The notes under the pieces are model-generated. The model was not told the origin of the DNA. It searched no databases and saw only the letters and a program-made list of their open reading frames with translations. A program made the translations under genes and the position numbers. Shown here piece after piece: positions 34,215 through 42,746 of a stretch of 64,000 nucleotides of DNA; within the stretch, counting starts at the first letter, position 1, and each line of letters begins with the position of its first letter. The DNA is from Shewanella algae. Lineage in GTDB: Bacteria; Pseudomonadota; Gammaproteobacteria; Enterobacterales; Shewanellaceae. The DNA lies in the NCBI RefSeq assembly GCF_009183365.2, contig NZ_CP068230.1:3625001-3689000 (forward strand), given 5' to 3'.

Positions 34215-35465
34215 TTAGTGTTTATCCAAGCCGAGCGCGGTTCTCAATTGACCCAAAGCATTGAGATCACCCTGACGACTGGCTGCAGTCAGGGCCTGGG
34301 TCGGAGCATGGATCAGTCTGTTGGTCAGACGGTTGGCCAGTTCCAGCAGCACCTGCTCTGTGTCTGCTCCCTGCGCCAACTTGTTCATTGCCCGTTCAAC
34401 CAGCTCATCTTTAATCGCCATGCTCTGGGTACGATATTCGCGAATGCTGTCGACCGATTCCAGTGAGCGAACCCACTCCATAAACTGGTGTGAATGCTCT
34501 TCGGCAATGACTTCCGCTTGCTCGGCGGCCTCTCTACGGGAGGCCATATTCTGTTCGATTATGCTTTGCAGATCATCGACCGTGTATAGGAAAGCATCGT
34601 CCAAATCACCGACTTCTGCCTCAATATCACGGGGAACCGCTATATCAACCAATAACATAGGTTGATGGCGGCGCTGCTTAAGCGCTTTTTCTACCATGCC
34701 CTTGCCCAGGATGGGCAGCGGACTGGCGGTAGAGGATATCACGATATCGGCCTTGGGGAGAAAATCTGGTATCTGCTCCAGGGTAATCGCCTGGGCATTG
34801 AACTCCTCGCACATGGCTTCGGCGCGGGAAATGGTGCGGTTAGCCACCACCATGCTGGTGACGCCGTTTTCCTTCAGGTGGCGGGCAACCAGTTCTATGG
34901 TTTCACCGGCGCCAATGAGCAGCACCTTGGTCGCAGCCAGAGAAGAGAAGATGTGTTTGGCCATGCTGACGGCGGCAAAGGCAACCGAAACTGCCGCTGT
35001 GCCGATTTCCGTTTCGGTGCGCACCTTCTTGGCCACGGCAAAAGTATTTTGAAACAGACGATCCAGTGTCAGTGCCACTGTGCCGGATTCCTTGGCCTTG
35101 GCAAACGCCTGTTTGACCTGACCGAGGATCTGCGGTTCGCCCAGCACCAGAGAGTCGAGCCCGGATGCAACCCGCATCAGGTGTTGCACCGCGGGTTGAC
35201 CACAGTGTTGGTACAGGCAAGGGGCCACCTCTTCATGGCTCAGGCCATGATAGTCTTCCAACCAACGCACAACCTGCTCGGCATTTTCCGTGTTGCAGTA
35301 AAGCTCGGTGCGGTTACAGGTGGAAACGATGACAGCTTCCCCGCTCTGAGTCTCCTTGGCCAGGCTGCGCATGGCTTCATGGATCTTGTCCGGGGCAAAG
35401 GCAACTTTCTCACGCAGGTCAACAGTGGCGGTTTTATGGTTTATACCAATTGCTACAAGGCTCAT
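34215..35465 (-). CDS. hemA: Glutamyl-tRNA reductase
   Basis: Start placed at ATG 35465 (MSLVAIGINHKTATVDLREKVAF), the canonical N-terminus; the longer frame adds 15 unsupported residues. The 416-aa enzyme has the catalytic Cys in STCNRTELYC and the NADPH-binding segment VLLIGAGETIELVARHL. It reduces glutamyl-tRNA to glutamate-1-semialdehyde, the first step of haem synthesis. It is divergent from lolB across 238 bp. Confidence 0.96.
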   Translation of the reverse strand: MSLVAIGINHKTATVDLREKVAFAPDKIHEAMRSLAKETQSGEAVIVSTCNRTELYCNTENAEQVVRWLEDYHGLSHEEVAPCLYQHCGQPAVQHLMRVASGLDSLVLGEPQILGQVKQAFAKAKESGTVALTLDRLFQNTFAVAKKVRTETEIGTAAVSVAFAAVSMAKHIFSSLAATKVLLIGAGETIELVARHLKENGVTSMVVANRTISRAEAMCEEFNAQAITLEQIPDFLPKADIVISSTASPLPILGKGMVEKALKQRRHQPMLLVDIAVPRDIEAEVGDLDDAFLYTVDDLQSIIEQNMASRREAAEQAEVIAEEHSHQFMEWVRSLESVDSIREYRTQSMAIKDELVERAMNKLAQGADTEQVLLELANRLTNRLIHAPTQALTAASRQGDLNALGQLRTALGLDKH

Positions 35466-35703
35466 CTGAACTCGTTCTGGACTCTTGGCGTCGCTGTAGG
35501 ATGCGGCCATTCTACTGAATTGGCCACCTTAAAAACAGAATACGCTTAACAAAACCGAATAAAGGTCTAACTTCTCAACCAATTTATCAATTAAGCTGAA
35601 CAGGCGCTGGCAAAAGCCACAAGGGCGACACCACAGGGGTCGGCGCTTATTGGTATTCTGCCAAAGCCCTCGTATCATAGGCGGCCAACACAGTGAACAA
35701 CAG

Positions 35704-36375
35704 ATGATTATTTTGAAGTACTTCACAAAAACCTGTTTTACACCTCTGTCGACCCTGCGCCTGCTGTTGCCCCTGCTGCTCCTTGGCCTGCTCAGCGCCT
35801 GTAGCAGCCTGCCCGATGCCCGCTGGCAGGCGACTCAAGTCAAGCACGCAGAGCAAGCCAAGGCCTGGGAGCTGAAAGGCAAGCTGGCGGTAAAAACTCC
35901 CGAGGAAAAATTCAGCACCAATCTTTATTGGCTGCATACTCCAACGACAGAAGAGCTGAGACTCACCACCATGTTGGGTACCAGTGTGATGCTGCTAAAG
36001 AGCGGCCCGGACGGCGCCTTACTGGAGTTGGATGGTGAAATCTATCGCGACCGAGACCCACAGCGTTTACTCGATGGCCTCAGCAGTTGGAGCATACCCC
36101 TTAACGCCCTGCCCCGCTGGGTGCTTGGCCTCAGCGCCGCCGACACTGAACTCGTGCTCACAGACAATGACGGCAAACCCCAGAGCCTGGAAGATGGCAG
36201 CGTCAGCCCTCCGTGGCAGGTGAAGTATCTCAACTGGCAGCAACAAAGCGGTGCCGATATTCCGCGCCTTCTTAAACTCAATCGCGGCGCACTCGAACTC
36301 AAGATCCAGTTAACCGAGTGGCAGGCACTCGAAGCCCAGAGCACACTCACCACCAAGGAAAGCCAGCATCCATGA
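35704..36375 (+). CDS. lolB: Outer-membrane lipoprotein receptor LolB
   Basis: Start at ATG 35704, giving 223 aa. A long hydrophobic signal ends at the lipobox LLSACSS. The mature part WELKGKLAVKTPEEKFSTNLYWLHTPTTEELRLTTMLGTSVMLL is the LolB signature, with the exposed hydrophobic loop needed for lipoprotein insertion. It receives lipoproteins from LolA and places them in the outer membrane. The stop overlaps the ispE start (ATGA). The hemA-lolB-ispE-prs order is standard. Confidence 0.95.
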   Translation: MIILKYFTKTCFTPLSTLRLLLPLLLLGLLSACSSLPDARWQATQVKHAEQAKAWELKGKLAVKTPEEKFSTNLYWLHTPTTEELRLTTMLGTSVMLLKSGPDGALLELDGEIYRDRDPQRLLDGLSSWSIPLNALPRWVLGLSAADTELVLTDNDGKPQSLEDGSVSPPWQVKYLNWQQQSGADIPRLLKLNRGALELKIQLTEWQALEAQSTLTTKESQHP

Positions 36376-37250
36376 GTCCTCTAGACCAAACATCCAAACC
36401 CAATAGTCTTTCGCTTGGCTGGCCGGCCCCGGCCAAGCTTAATCTGTTTTTGCATATCAATGGTCGCCGGGAAGATGGCTACCATGAACTGCAGACCCTG
36501 TTTCAGTTTCTCGACCATGGTGACCTGTTGGACTTTAAAGTCACCGCCAATGGCGAGCTCAAACTACACTCCAATCTCGGCGCTGCTGTCCCGGATAGCG
36601 ATAACTTAATTCTCAAGGCCGCAAAATCATTGCAGCAAGCCAGCGGTTGTGAACTGGGGGCCGAGATCTGGCTCGACAAGAAACTGCCCATGGGCGGCGG
36701 TCTGGGGGGCGGCTCGTCGGACGCGGCCACCACTCTGGTGGCCCTCAACGCCCTGTGGCAAACCGGCCTGAGTGAAACCGAACTTGCGCAAATTGGTTTA
36801 AAACTCGGCGCTGATGTTCCTGTTTTCATTAAGGGTTTGGCGGCCTTTGCCGAAGGGGTAGGCGAAAAACTTCAGCCGGTGGATCCGGCCGAACCTTGGT
36901 ACCTGGTGCTGGTTCCCGAGGCCCATGTCTCCACTGAAAAAGTGTTCCATGATCCTGATTTACCAAGAGATACTCCCAAGCTCTCTCTGGAGCAACTGCT
37001 GAGTGCCCCTTGGCAAAACGACTGTCAGGCGCTGGTATGTCGCCATTACCCTCAAGTTGCCAAGGCCTTGGGCTGGCTGCTAGAATATGCGCCGTCCAGA
37101 ATGACCGGAACCGGTGCCTGCGTGTTCGGGGAGTTCGAAAAACAGCAACAAGCTCTCGATTGTCTGGCACAGCTGCCACCATCTTTCAAAGGCTTTGTTG
37201 CCAAAGGGATAAATAGATCGCCGCTTCAGAGTCGACTGGCTCGCCTCTGA
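36372..37250 (+). CDS. ispE: 4-diphosphocytidyl-2-C-methyl-D-erythritol kinase
   Basis: Start at ATG 36372, overlapping lolB; 292 aa. PAPAKLNLFLHINGRREDGYHELQT opens the GHMP-kinase fold, and PMGGGLGGGSSDAATTL is the ATP-binding glycine loop. It phosphorylates the MEP-pathway intermediate on the way to isoprenoids. The C-terminus has the expected GTGACVF motif. Confidence 0.96.
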   Translation: MSPLDQTSKPNSLSLGWPAPAKLNLFLHINGRREDGYHELQTLFQFLDHGDLLDFKVTANGELKLHSNLGAAVPDSDNLILKAAKSLQQASGCELGAEIWLDKKLPMGGGLGGGSSDAATTLVALNALWQTGLSETELAQIGLKLGADVPVFIKGLAAFAEGVGEKLQPVDPAEPWYLVLVPEAHVSTEKVFHDPDLPRDTPKLSLEQLLSAPWQNDCQALVCRHYPQVAKALGWLLEYAPSRMTGTGACVFGEFEKQQQALDCLAQLPPSFKGFVAKGINRSPLQSRLARL

Positions 37251-37329
37251 ACAGTTTCTTCCGGGATGAAGCGGTCCGCCGTTTTTTGTCCCAGCCACTA
37301 AAATAAAGCAAACGCCTGAGGTTCTTACA

Positions 37330-38277
37330 GTGCCCGACATCAAGCTCTTTGCTGGGAACGCTACCCCCAGTCTCGCCAAAAAGATAGCCGACCGTCTTTT
37401 TTGTAAACTCGGAGACGCAGAGGTAGGCCGTTTCAGCGATGGTGAAATCAGTGTCCAGATAAACGAAAATGTACGTGGTGCTGATGTGTTTATCATTCAG
37501 TCCACCTGCGCACCAACCAACGACAACCTGATGGAGTTGATCGTAATGGTTGATGCCCTGCGCCGCGCTTCAGCCGGCCGTATCACAGCCGTTATCCCTT
37601 ACTTTGGTTATGCCCGTCAGGACCGCCGTGTCCGCAGCGCCCGTGTACCCATTACCGCCAAAGTGGTTGCCGATTTCCTCTCCAGCGTGGGTGTCGACAG
37701 AGTACTGACCTGTGACCTGCACGCCGAGCAGATCCAGGGCTTCTTCGATGTACCGGTAGACAACGTCTTCGGTAGCCCAGTGCTGCTGGAAGATATGCTG
37801 GCCAAGAAACTGGACAACCCAGTTGTTGTTTCCCCCGATATCGGTGGTGTTGTTCGCGCCCGCGCCGTAGCCAAACTGCTCGACGACTCAGATCTGGCGA
37901 TCATCGACAAGCGTCGCCCACAGGCCAACGTGGCTCAGGTAATGCACATCATAGGTGACGTTCAAGGCCGTGACTGCATCATAGTTGATGACATGATCGA
38001 CACAGGTGGCACTCTGTGTAAGGCTGCTGAAGCCCTGAAAGAACACGGCGCCAACCGCGTCTTTGCTTATGCGACCCACCCGGTATTCTCCGGCAATGCC
38101 GCCAGCAACATAGTAAATTCAGTGATTGACGAAGTCATAGTGACTGACACTGTGCCCCTGAGCCCAGAAATGCTCAAGACAGGCAAAGTGAGCCAGTTGA
38201 CCATGTCAGCGGTACTGGCCGAGGCTATCCGCCGCGTCAGCAACGAAGAATCTATCTCTGCCATGTTCCAGCACTAA
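37330..38277 (+). CDS. prs: Ribose-phosphate pyrophosphokinase
   Basis: 315 aa starting at GTG (VPDIKLFAGNATPSLAKKIAD). It contains the flexible loop YARQDRRVRS, the ribose-phosphate loop DMIDTGGTL, and the metal-binding segment DLHAEQIQGFF. It makes PRPP for nucleotide, histidine and tryptophan synthesis. A terminator follows at once, ending the lolB-ispE-prs unit. Confidence 0.97.
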   Translation: MPDIKLFAGNATPSLAKKIADRLFCKLGDAEVGRFSDGEISVQINENVRGADVFIIQSTCAPTNDNLMELIVMVDALRRASAGRITAVIPYFGYARQDRRVRSARVPITAKVVADFLSSVGVDRVLTCDLHAEQIQGFFDVPVDNVFGSPVLLEDMLAKKLDNPVVVSPDIGGVVRARAVAKLLDDSDLAIIDKRRPQANVAQVMHIIGDVQGRDCIIVDDMIDTGGTLCKAAEALKEHGANRVFAYATHPVFSGNAASNIVNSVIDEVIVTDTVPLSPEMLKTGKVSQLTMSAVLAEAIRRVSNEESISAMFQH

Positions 38278-38296
38278 GCTGACATGCTGAGTTAAC

Positions 38297-38325
38297 AAAA
38301 AACGCACCTTTGGGTGCGTTTTTTT
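38297..38325 (+). terminator. Terminator behind prs
   Basis: AAAAAACGCACC pairs with GGGTGCGTTTTTTT across a TT(T)-rich short loop; a T run follows. It is effective in both directions in appearance, but only prs reads into it. Confidence 0.88.
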
Positions 38326-38383
38326 ATGCTTGATATCTGGGTTGCCATAATATGATATGGCCCATCAGCTGCGGGGTGCTCTC

Positions 38384-38473
38384 GCACAGGCGATCCTGTG
38401 ACACGGCGTGAATACGTCCCTGTAGCCTCGACGAAAACATCCTTGTTTTCGACGGTCACAGTTCCGCCTGTGC
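38384..38473 (+). repeat. 90-bp inverted-end repeat, copy 4
   Basis: Type B copy, 90 bp. Its inner hairpin on the minus strand is CGAAAACAAGGATGTTTTCG, an 8-bp stem around AGGA. It is the first repeat of accessory region 2, 60 bp behind the prs terminator. Confidence 0.85.
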
Positions 38474-38544
38474 CTGGAAATGAGGTGTATGTCTGCAGAA
38501 CTCTCAAATATTTCAAGCTACTCCATTGTCACAGAATTGCACCG

Positions 38545-38865
38545 ACTCCCGCTCGAAGCGGCCGCAGGGCGTTGATGACAATCGCGTAGCGAGGCATGGA
38601 TGCCGAAGCAGCGCCAGTCGAATCAGGGGCGAGTGTCGCTTAGCGACGAGTTCACGAGCGCGAAACAGGATGTTGAGCTGGGCCAGAGTCACATGGATGT
38701 GACTCTGAGCGTCTGGCGCGATAGCGAATTGGCATCATAAGCACAAGGGGTTTTCCGCTGCGTCGCGGGTCGCTGGGGGGGTGGAAAGGGGGCGAGTCGA
38801 TACTGCCCCCTTTTCTCGGGTGGGGCGAAGCTCCACGACTTTAGGCCACTGGCACAGTGGCTAGC
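38545..38865 (+). repeat. Hairpin module, diverged copy
   Basis: It has the same series of hairpins as the 43-44 kb copies but different bases in the stems: GGCA-TGGA-TGCC (38593-38604), GTCGC-TTA-GCGAC (38635-38647), an AGAGTCACA stem around TGGA (38685-38706), AAAGGGGGC/GCCCCCTTT (38785-38813), GTGGGGC-GAA-GCTCCAC (38820-38836) and GCCACTG-GCA-CAGTGGC (38845-38861). The pairing is kept while the sequence changes, which argues for a selected fold. No credible protein frame is present. Confidence 0.75.
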
Positions 38866-38948
38866 ATTGCTTTAAGCCTTAAATCCCTCGTCAATACTTG
38901 CCAGGCTTTTGACCACATGTGTAACCCATCAACTGCGGTGCACCTTTT

Positions 38949-39038
38949 GCACAGGCGGTCCTGTGACTCGCTGTAAACCCATCCCTGGGCGCTCGACGAA
39001 AACGTCCCTGTTTTCGACGGTCACAGTTCCGCCTGTGC
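38949..39038 (+). repeat. 90-bp inverted-end repeat, copy 5
   Basis: Type B-like copy, 90 bp, with inner stem CGAAAAC/GTTTTCG. Its tail, ending at GTTGCACTAATCCCCC near 39114, is the left border of cassette array 2, just as copy 1 borders array 1. Confidence 0.85.
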
Positions 39039-39260
39039 CTGGAATTAGGCGTATATCTGCAGATCTATCAAATATTTCAAACTACTCAGGACTAACAGAG
39101 TTGCACTAATCCCCCTTCAGAGTGACCTTTCACTCAGTAAATAATGGGTGTCTTTGTTATTCACGGAATACTCAATCAGAGAACCGCATTTTCGCTTGGC
39201 TTGGGGTGAGTTTCTTAAACTGGTTAACACCTCTGGGAGACCCGAATTATGAGGGGATCC

Positions 39261-39331
39261 TCCAGCGCCCGCATTTGCGGCTGGTTTGGAGCGCAGCGGA
39301 AAAACAGTCCGGCAACATGCACTTGTTAGGC
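39261..39331 (-). other. attC site after the rloC cassette, right core decayed
   Basis: On the minus strand it begins GCCTAACAAGTGCATG, has the paired loop region TTCCGCTGCGCTCC and a hairpin GCCGCAAATGCGGGC, and ends GGGCGCTGGA where GGGCGTTAG would be expected. The decayed core suggests it can no longer accept cassettes efficiently. The rloC stop (TAA, 39326-39328) lies in the intact core. Between here and 39115 no gene is evident. Confidence 0.65.
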
Positions 39332-41740
39332 ATTTTCTACCCCAATACTTTGAAGTAGCGCCGAATACTGGTCCGGATCTTTTTCTTCAATTTTTCGCAA
39401 TATAAAACTTGCCGTTGTCTTCATCTCTGGCACATCAATAGGCAAAACACTTCTCTCAAATACACCTTCTAAATGGGAAAACTCATTATTGATGCGATCC
39501 GTTAGTGACGATGCCAATGCATCATCTCCGAAAAAACGCGCCAACTTATCATCTTTTTCTACGGCATTGGGGTATTTGTAGTACAAGAATGCTTCAAGAA
39601 ACTTGCGGGCATTGTTTCCAAAGTTGTAGTAGCAATCATGATTTTCATCACACTCGATCTGGGCATGAGCGCATTTATAAATTTGATGAAACAGGAAGTT
39701 GAACTCCGTGACGTAGTCTTTCAGGTATCGAGGCATCAATGTAATGTCACTGACTTGATCCGTTCGGTTAATGATAAAGTATTGGGACTTTTTTTTGTTC
39801 AAAGCGCCGGGAAGCCGCTTCAGATACTTCAAAAAATCCAAATTGTGAGTCGAAATAAATAGCTGCTTAAAACGGTCACGTTCCTTGATCTCACCGTCAT
39901 CTTCATATTTCTCTGGCGTTACAATCTTTGCATTAATAAGGCTGTAGACAAAAAAGATATGGTTTGCATCCAAGCTGGAAATGGGGTCATCGATCCAAAT
40001 GATTGGCTGGTTACCTTTAGTCTCTATGTCTTCAAGCTTGGCCATGAAGTAACAGAAAGCTATCAGGCTGCATTCACCTTCGCTGAGATGGAATGCTTTT
40101 TTGTCGTTTCGAGTTACCTCAAACCGGTATCCAGATGACGCGTCCCCCAAGTTTTCTTCAATGGCTTTTAGTGAGAGAGACTGGTGGCCGAAAAAGTTGT
40201 TCAGATAATCGTTTACCCTATCAGCTCCCTTGCTTTCATCTTTTAACTGGGCCTTCAATTCAGCGATCTTTTCTCGTTTTACATCAACTTTTTCTTTTGC
40301 GGTGTTTTTAGCTTCATTCGCTTCGCCCATAGCGCCATTCAATGCCTCAATGGTCTTACACTCGTCTCCATACTTAATGTCGTTTATGAATGTATAAACC
40401 TCATGGAGGCGGAGAGCCGCACGAGCTTCTGATTGGTCGGCGCTTAGTGTAGCTGTAAGCTGGTTAGACTCGTTTCTGAGCTCCTCATACGAATCCCTGA
40501 CCGTATTCAAAGCATCTTCAATAGACTCAGATGTTTTAAACTCAAGAGGCGTAAAAATGTCATCTCTTCGTTTTTCAATCTGTTCTTTTATCGAGTCCAG
40601 CCTCTGGCTGTAAGACTCTGATAAGGTCGACAACTGTTCCGCCAATGAATCCAAGTCGGCTGTAAAGTTAGAGTAGAAATCCGAGTTTTTGATTTTCAGT
40701 AGATTAGGAACTCGGGCTCGCTCAAGTTCAATTGATCCAAGCAGGGTTTCCAATGCTTGACGAAGCTCTTCAGACTCCTGATTAAAATGCTTGTCCAATT
40801 TCACCCACAGATCTTCAGGAAGATCGCTGCCACAAAATGCGCACTTATCTCTTTTCTCTTGATGGTGACCCCGACCAGTCCTCACCCACGAGGCCAAAGC
40901 CGCATCGTTCAGTAATTCCTGAATTGGATCAGACGCCTGAATCTTTTTTTCAATGAGTTCTTTAGCCTTTGAAACGATAGCAGAGTATTGAAGATTAAAA
41001 GTTGATGATTCAGGGATTTCCGATTTGGGTTCTTCTCTAAGGAGGTCGTGAAACTTGCTCACCTGCTCATCAGTAAGCGGAGAATAAGTGTCTTTAGTAA
41101 CAGTCGAGATGTCTGTCTTTATTTTAGGAACATTGTAGTTGGCATCACCAAACGTTTTATTGTGCTTGATTCCAGTGCCTGCCTTATTGGCTTTATCACG
41201 TAACTTCCCCTCCAACTCTGACGACTTGTCGTCATGTTCTTTTTTGGCTCCTTTGAATTTTTCTTCAGCCCCAAAGAGTTCTCCCAGCAGTCCAGACTTG
41301 TCCTCTTCGCTCCCAAGTTCGGCTTCATGCTTCTCGATTTCTTCCTCAAGCCTTGTGTTATCTTCCCCCAAGATGGCGAATGAATTGATCGTCTGCTCGT
41401 CATCAACAATGAACCGAAGGTTGTCTCGGACAAAGTCCTCATTGAAAACCCGAACGATTTGACCATGATTGCTTAATGACCTCTGCGTGGCAATCCTGCC
41501 GCCATCAAAAGACAATTGAAACTCAGGTGAACTATATTTGTCCGATATCGTGCCAGTTTCGAGAGCTCTGAAGATCCGCGAGAGTGTTGTTTTGCCAGAG
41601 TAGTTGCGGCCATATAGGACGTTTAGGGTTTTAAATTCTGCGATGTTGTTACCTGCATCACGCATAGATGATGACCACTGAAAATCATCATAGACCGCCA
41701 TACTTTTAATTGAGTCTATTTTTTTTATATGTCCGCTCAT
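39326..41740 (-). CDS. rloC: RloC-like anticodon nuclease (AAA_13 / zinc-hook ATPase)
   Basis: 804 aa. Walker A GRNYSGKTT (44-52), a long coiled coil interrupted by a CAFCG zinc hook (Cys300, Cys303), ABC signature LSEGE (552-556), Walker B WIDDPISSLD (582-591) and switch His in ISTHN. The C-terminal region has Arg712-x3-Glu716 and His756, matching the R/E/H triad of PrrC and RloC anticodon nucleases. Known RloC excises the tRNA wobble nucleotide when DNA damage or phage infection is sensed through the ATPase. AAGGA precedes ATG. No restriction genes are nearby, so it would act alone. The nuclease assignment is strong but unproven. Confidence 0.88.
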   Translation of the reverse strand: MSGHIKKIDSIKSMAVYDDFQWSSSMRDAGNNIAEFKTLNVLYGRNYSGKTTLSRIFRALETGTISDKYSSPEFQLSFDGGRIATQRSLSNHGQIVRVFNEDFVRDNLRFIVDDEQTINSFAILGEDNTRLEEEIEKHEAELGSEEDKSGLLGELFGAEEKFKGAKKEHDDKSSELEGKLRDKANKAGTGIKHNKTFGDANYNVPKIKTDISTVTKDTYSPLTDEQVSKFHDLLREEPKSEIPESSTFNLQYSAIVSKAKELIEKKIQASDPIQELLNDAALASWVRTGRGHHQEKRDKCAFCGSDLPEDLWVKLDKHFNQESEELRQALETLLGSIELERARVPNLLKIKNSDFYSNFTADLDSLAEQLSTLSESYSQRLDSIKEQIEKRRDDIFTPLEFKTSESIEDALNTVRDSYEELRNESNQLTATLSADQSEARAALRLHEVYTFINDIKYGDECKTIEALNGAMGEANEAKNTAKEKVDVKREKIAELKAQLKDESKGADRVNDYLNNFFGHQSLSLKAIEENLGDASSGYRFEVTRNDKKAFHLSEGECSLIAFCYFMAKLEDIETKGNQPIIWIDDPISSLDANHIFFVYSLINAKIVTPEKYEDDGEIKERDRFKQLFISTHNLDFLKYLKRLPGALNKKKSQYFIINRTDQVSDITLMPRYLKDYVTEFNFLFHQIYKCAHAQIECDENHDCYYNFGNNARKFLEAFLYYKYPNAVEKDDKLARFFGDDALASSLTDRINNEFSHLEGVFERSVLPIDVPEMKTTASFILRKIEEKDPDQYSALLQSIGVENA

Positions 41741-41759
41741 GCATGTCCTTTTTGATGAT

Positions 41760-41831
41760 GCCTAACGCCCGCAGCACGGGCAAAATTGCAGCGCAGCGAA
41801 AATTTTGTCCCAGTGACTGCGATTGTTAGGA
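41760..41831 (-). other. attC site between the HEPN and rloC cassettes
   Basis: On the minus strand it begins TCCTAACAATCGCAG and ends GCTGCGGGCGTTAGGC, with GTTAGGC a perfect match to the GTTRRRY core. The internal arms pair well (GGGACAAAATTTTCGC against GCAATTTTGCCC). The upstream gene stop TAA lies in the inverse core. This is the best attC in the window. Confidence 0.88.
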
Positions 41832-42338
41832 ATTTTTTGCACTGACGAACTCCAAAATGTAGCTATCGTCATCTAGAAAGCCTAGAAGATCCTGTGCCGC
41901 ATTTTGAAAAATTTCTTGAATGATGCCCTCAATACCGTACCACTGTTCAGATTTTTCACGATCTAGGTGAATTGTTTCATCCGAAAAATCTATACCGCCT
42001 TCTGCAGCGAGCTTGGCAAGTGAAAAGGCTTCCGCAAAGGTAATCGGAGTATCAAGCTTATGAGCCAAACGATTTCTAACATCATTTAAACCGCGTAAAA
42101 AATCAGCTGTACCTTTTCCAATTATTTTTCTGGACTCAGATGCATCAACCTTTCTCCTGAAGCTCCATTCAAAGTAACGACCACCGTCACCCTCTTTAGG
42201 CTGAATCTCTAGCATTTGCACTAAAATTGACTCTAGGACTAAATGCCCAGACATGAAAGCACCCAGAACCTCGTTTTCAAATAGCGAGGTTATGTGGTCA
42301 AGGTCAGGCCGAACTCGATTTTCCCACGGATCTTTCAT
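41826..42338 (-). CDS. HEPN-motif cassette protein
   Basis: 170 aa, all-helical in appearance, soluble. LNDVRNRLAHKL (Arg88-Asn89-x3-His93) matches the RNxxxH active motif of HEPN ribonucleases; MltR/DUF4145-like proteins have a similar layout, so the family is not certain. HEPN proteins are often RNA-cutting toxins or effectors in phage defence. It is the first gene of array 2; the AGGA of its ribosome-binding site is contributed by the recombination core GTTAGGA. No antitoxin partner is seen beside it. Confidence 0.75.
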   Translation of the reverse strand: MKDPWENRVRPDLDHITSLFENEVLGAFMSGHLVLESILVQMLEIQPKEGDGGRYFEWSFRRKVDASESRKIIGKGTADFLRGLNDVRNRLAHKLDTPITFAEAFSLAKLAAEGGIDFSDETIHLDREKSEQWYGIEGIIQEIFQNAAQDLLGFLDDDSYILEFVSAKNS

Positions 42339-42613
42339 TCGGAGTTTCCTAACAGCTGTATAGTGCGCATGCGCGTTTTAGTCCTCGGAGGAGTGTAAAC
42401 GCGCATCGCTATCTGTTTGTATTAGCTGGATATAATAGAGTTTAGTCCTAATATCCCTTGCAGCTAAACGCGCATGCGCGGTTTCCAAACCTATTATCTA
42501 CCAGCTGTATTTTTTAACTTTATGAATTTAAATATATTTTTATAAAATGTTACGGAAATAACGCGCAAGCTTAGCTGCAAATTCCCGGCATTTAGTCCGG
42601 AACGTCAATAATA

Positions 42614-42628
42614 CTGTATAAAAATCAG
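42614..42628 (+). promoter_or_regulatory. LexA-box-like sequence, leader copy 2
   Basis: CTGTATAAAAATCAG, like the copy-1 site but with nine instead of ten bases between the CTG and CAG halves, so LexA binding is doubtful. It lies 16 bp ahead of the 33-codon frame, in a promoter-like position. Confidence 0.25.
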
Positions 42629-42644
42629 TTCTGAGGTGCTTGTC

Positions 42645-42746
42645 ATGAGCACTTCAAACCGCACAACCCAGGCCTTACAAAAAACGTTAAGTAAAGCCAT
42701 GGCTACCGCACGGGTGCAAACTCTGTTCGTTCCTGCATTCCGCTAA
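42645..42746 (+). CDS. Conserved 33-aa leader frame
   Basis: ATG to TAA, 33 residues: starts MSTSNRTTQALQKTL, ends SKAMATARVQTLFVPAFR. A GAGG sequence lies 10 bases ahead of the ATG. The other leader keeps the C-terminal half with mostly silent changes but lost the start codon. It is oriented away from the cassettes, as integrase genes are relative to attI. No known family; it may be a small protein, a leader peptide or a remnant. Confidence 0.4.
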   Translation: MSTSNRTTQALQKTLSKAMATARVQTLFVPAFR

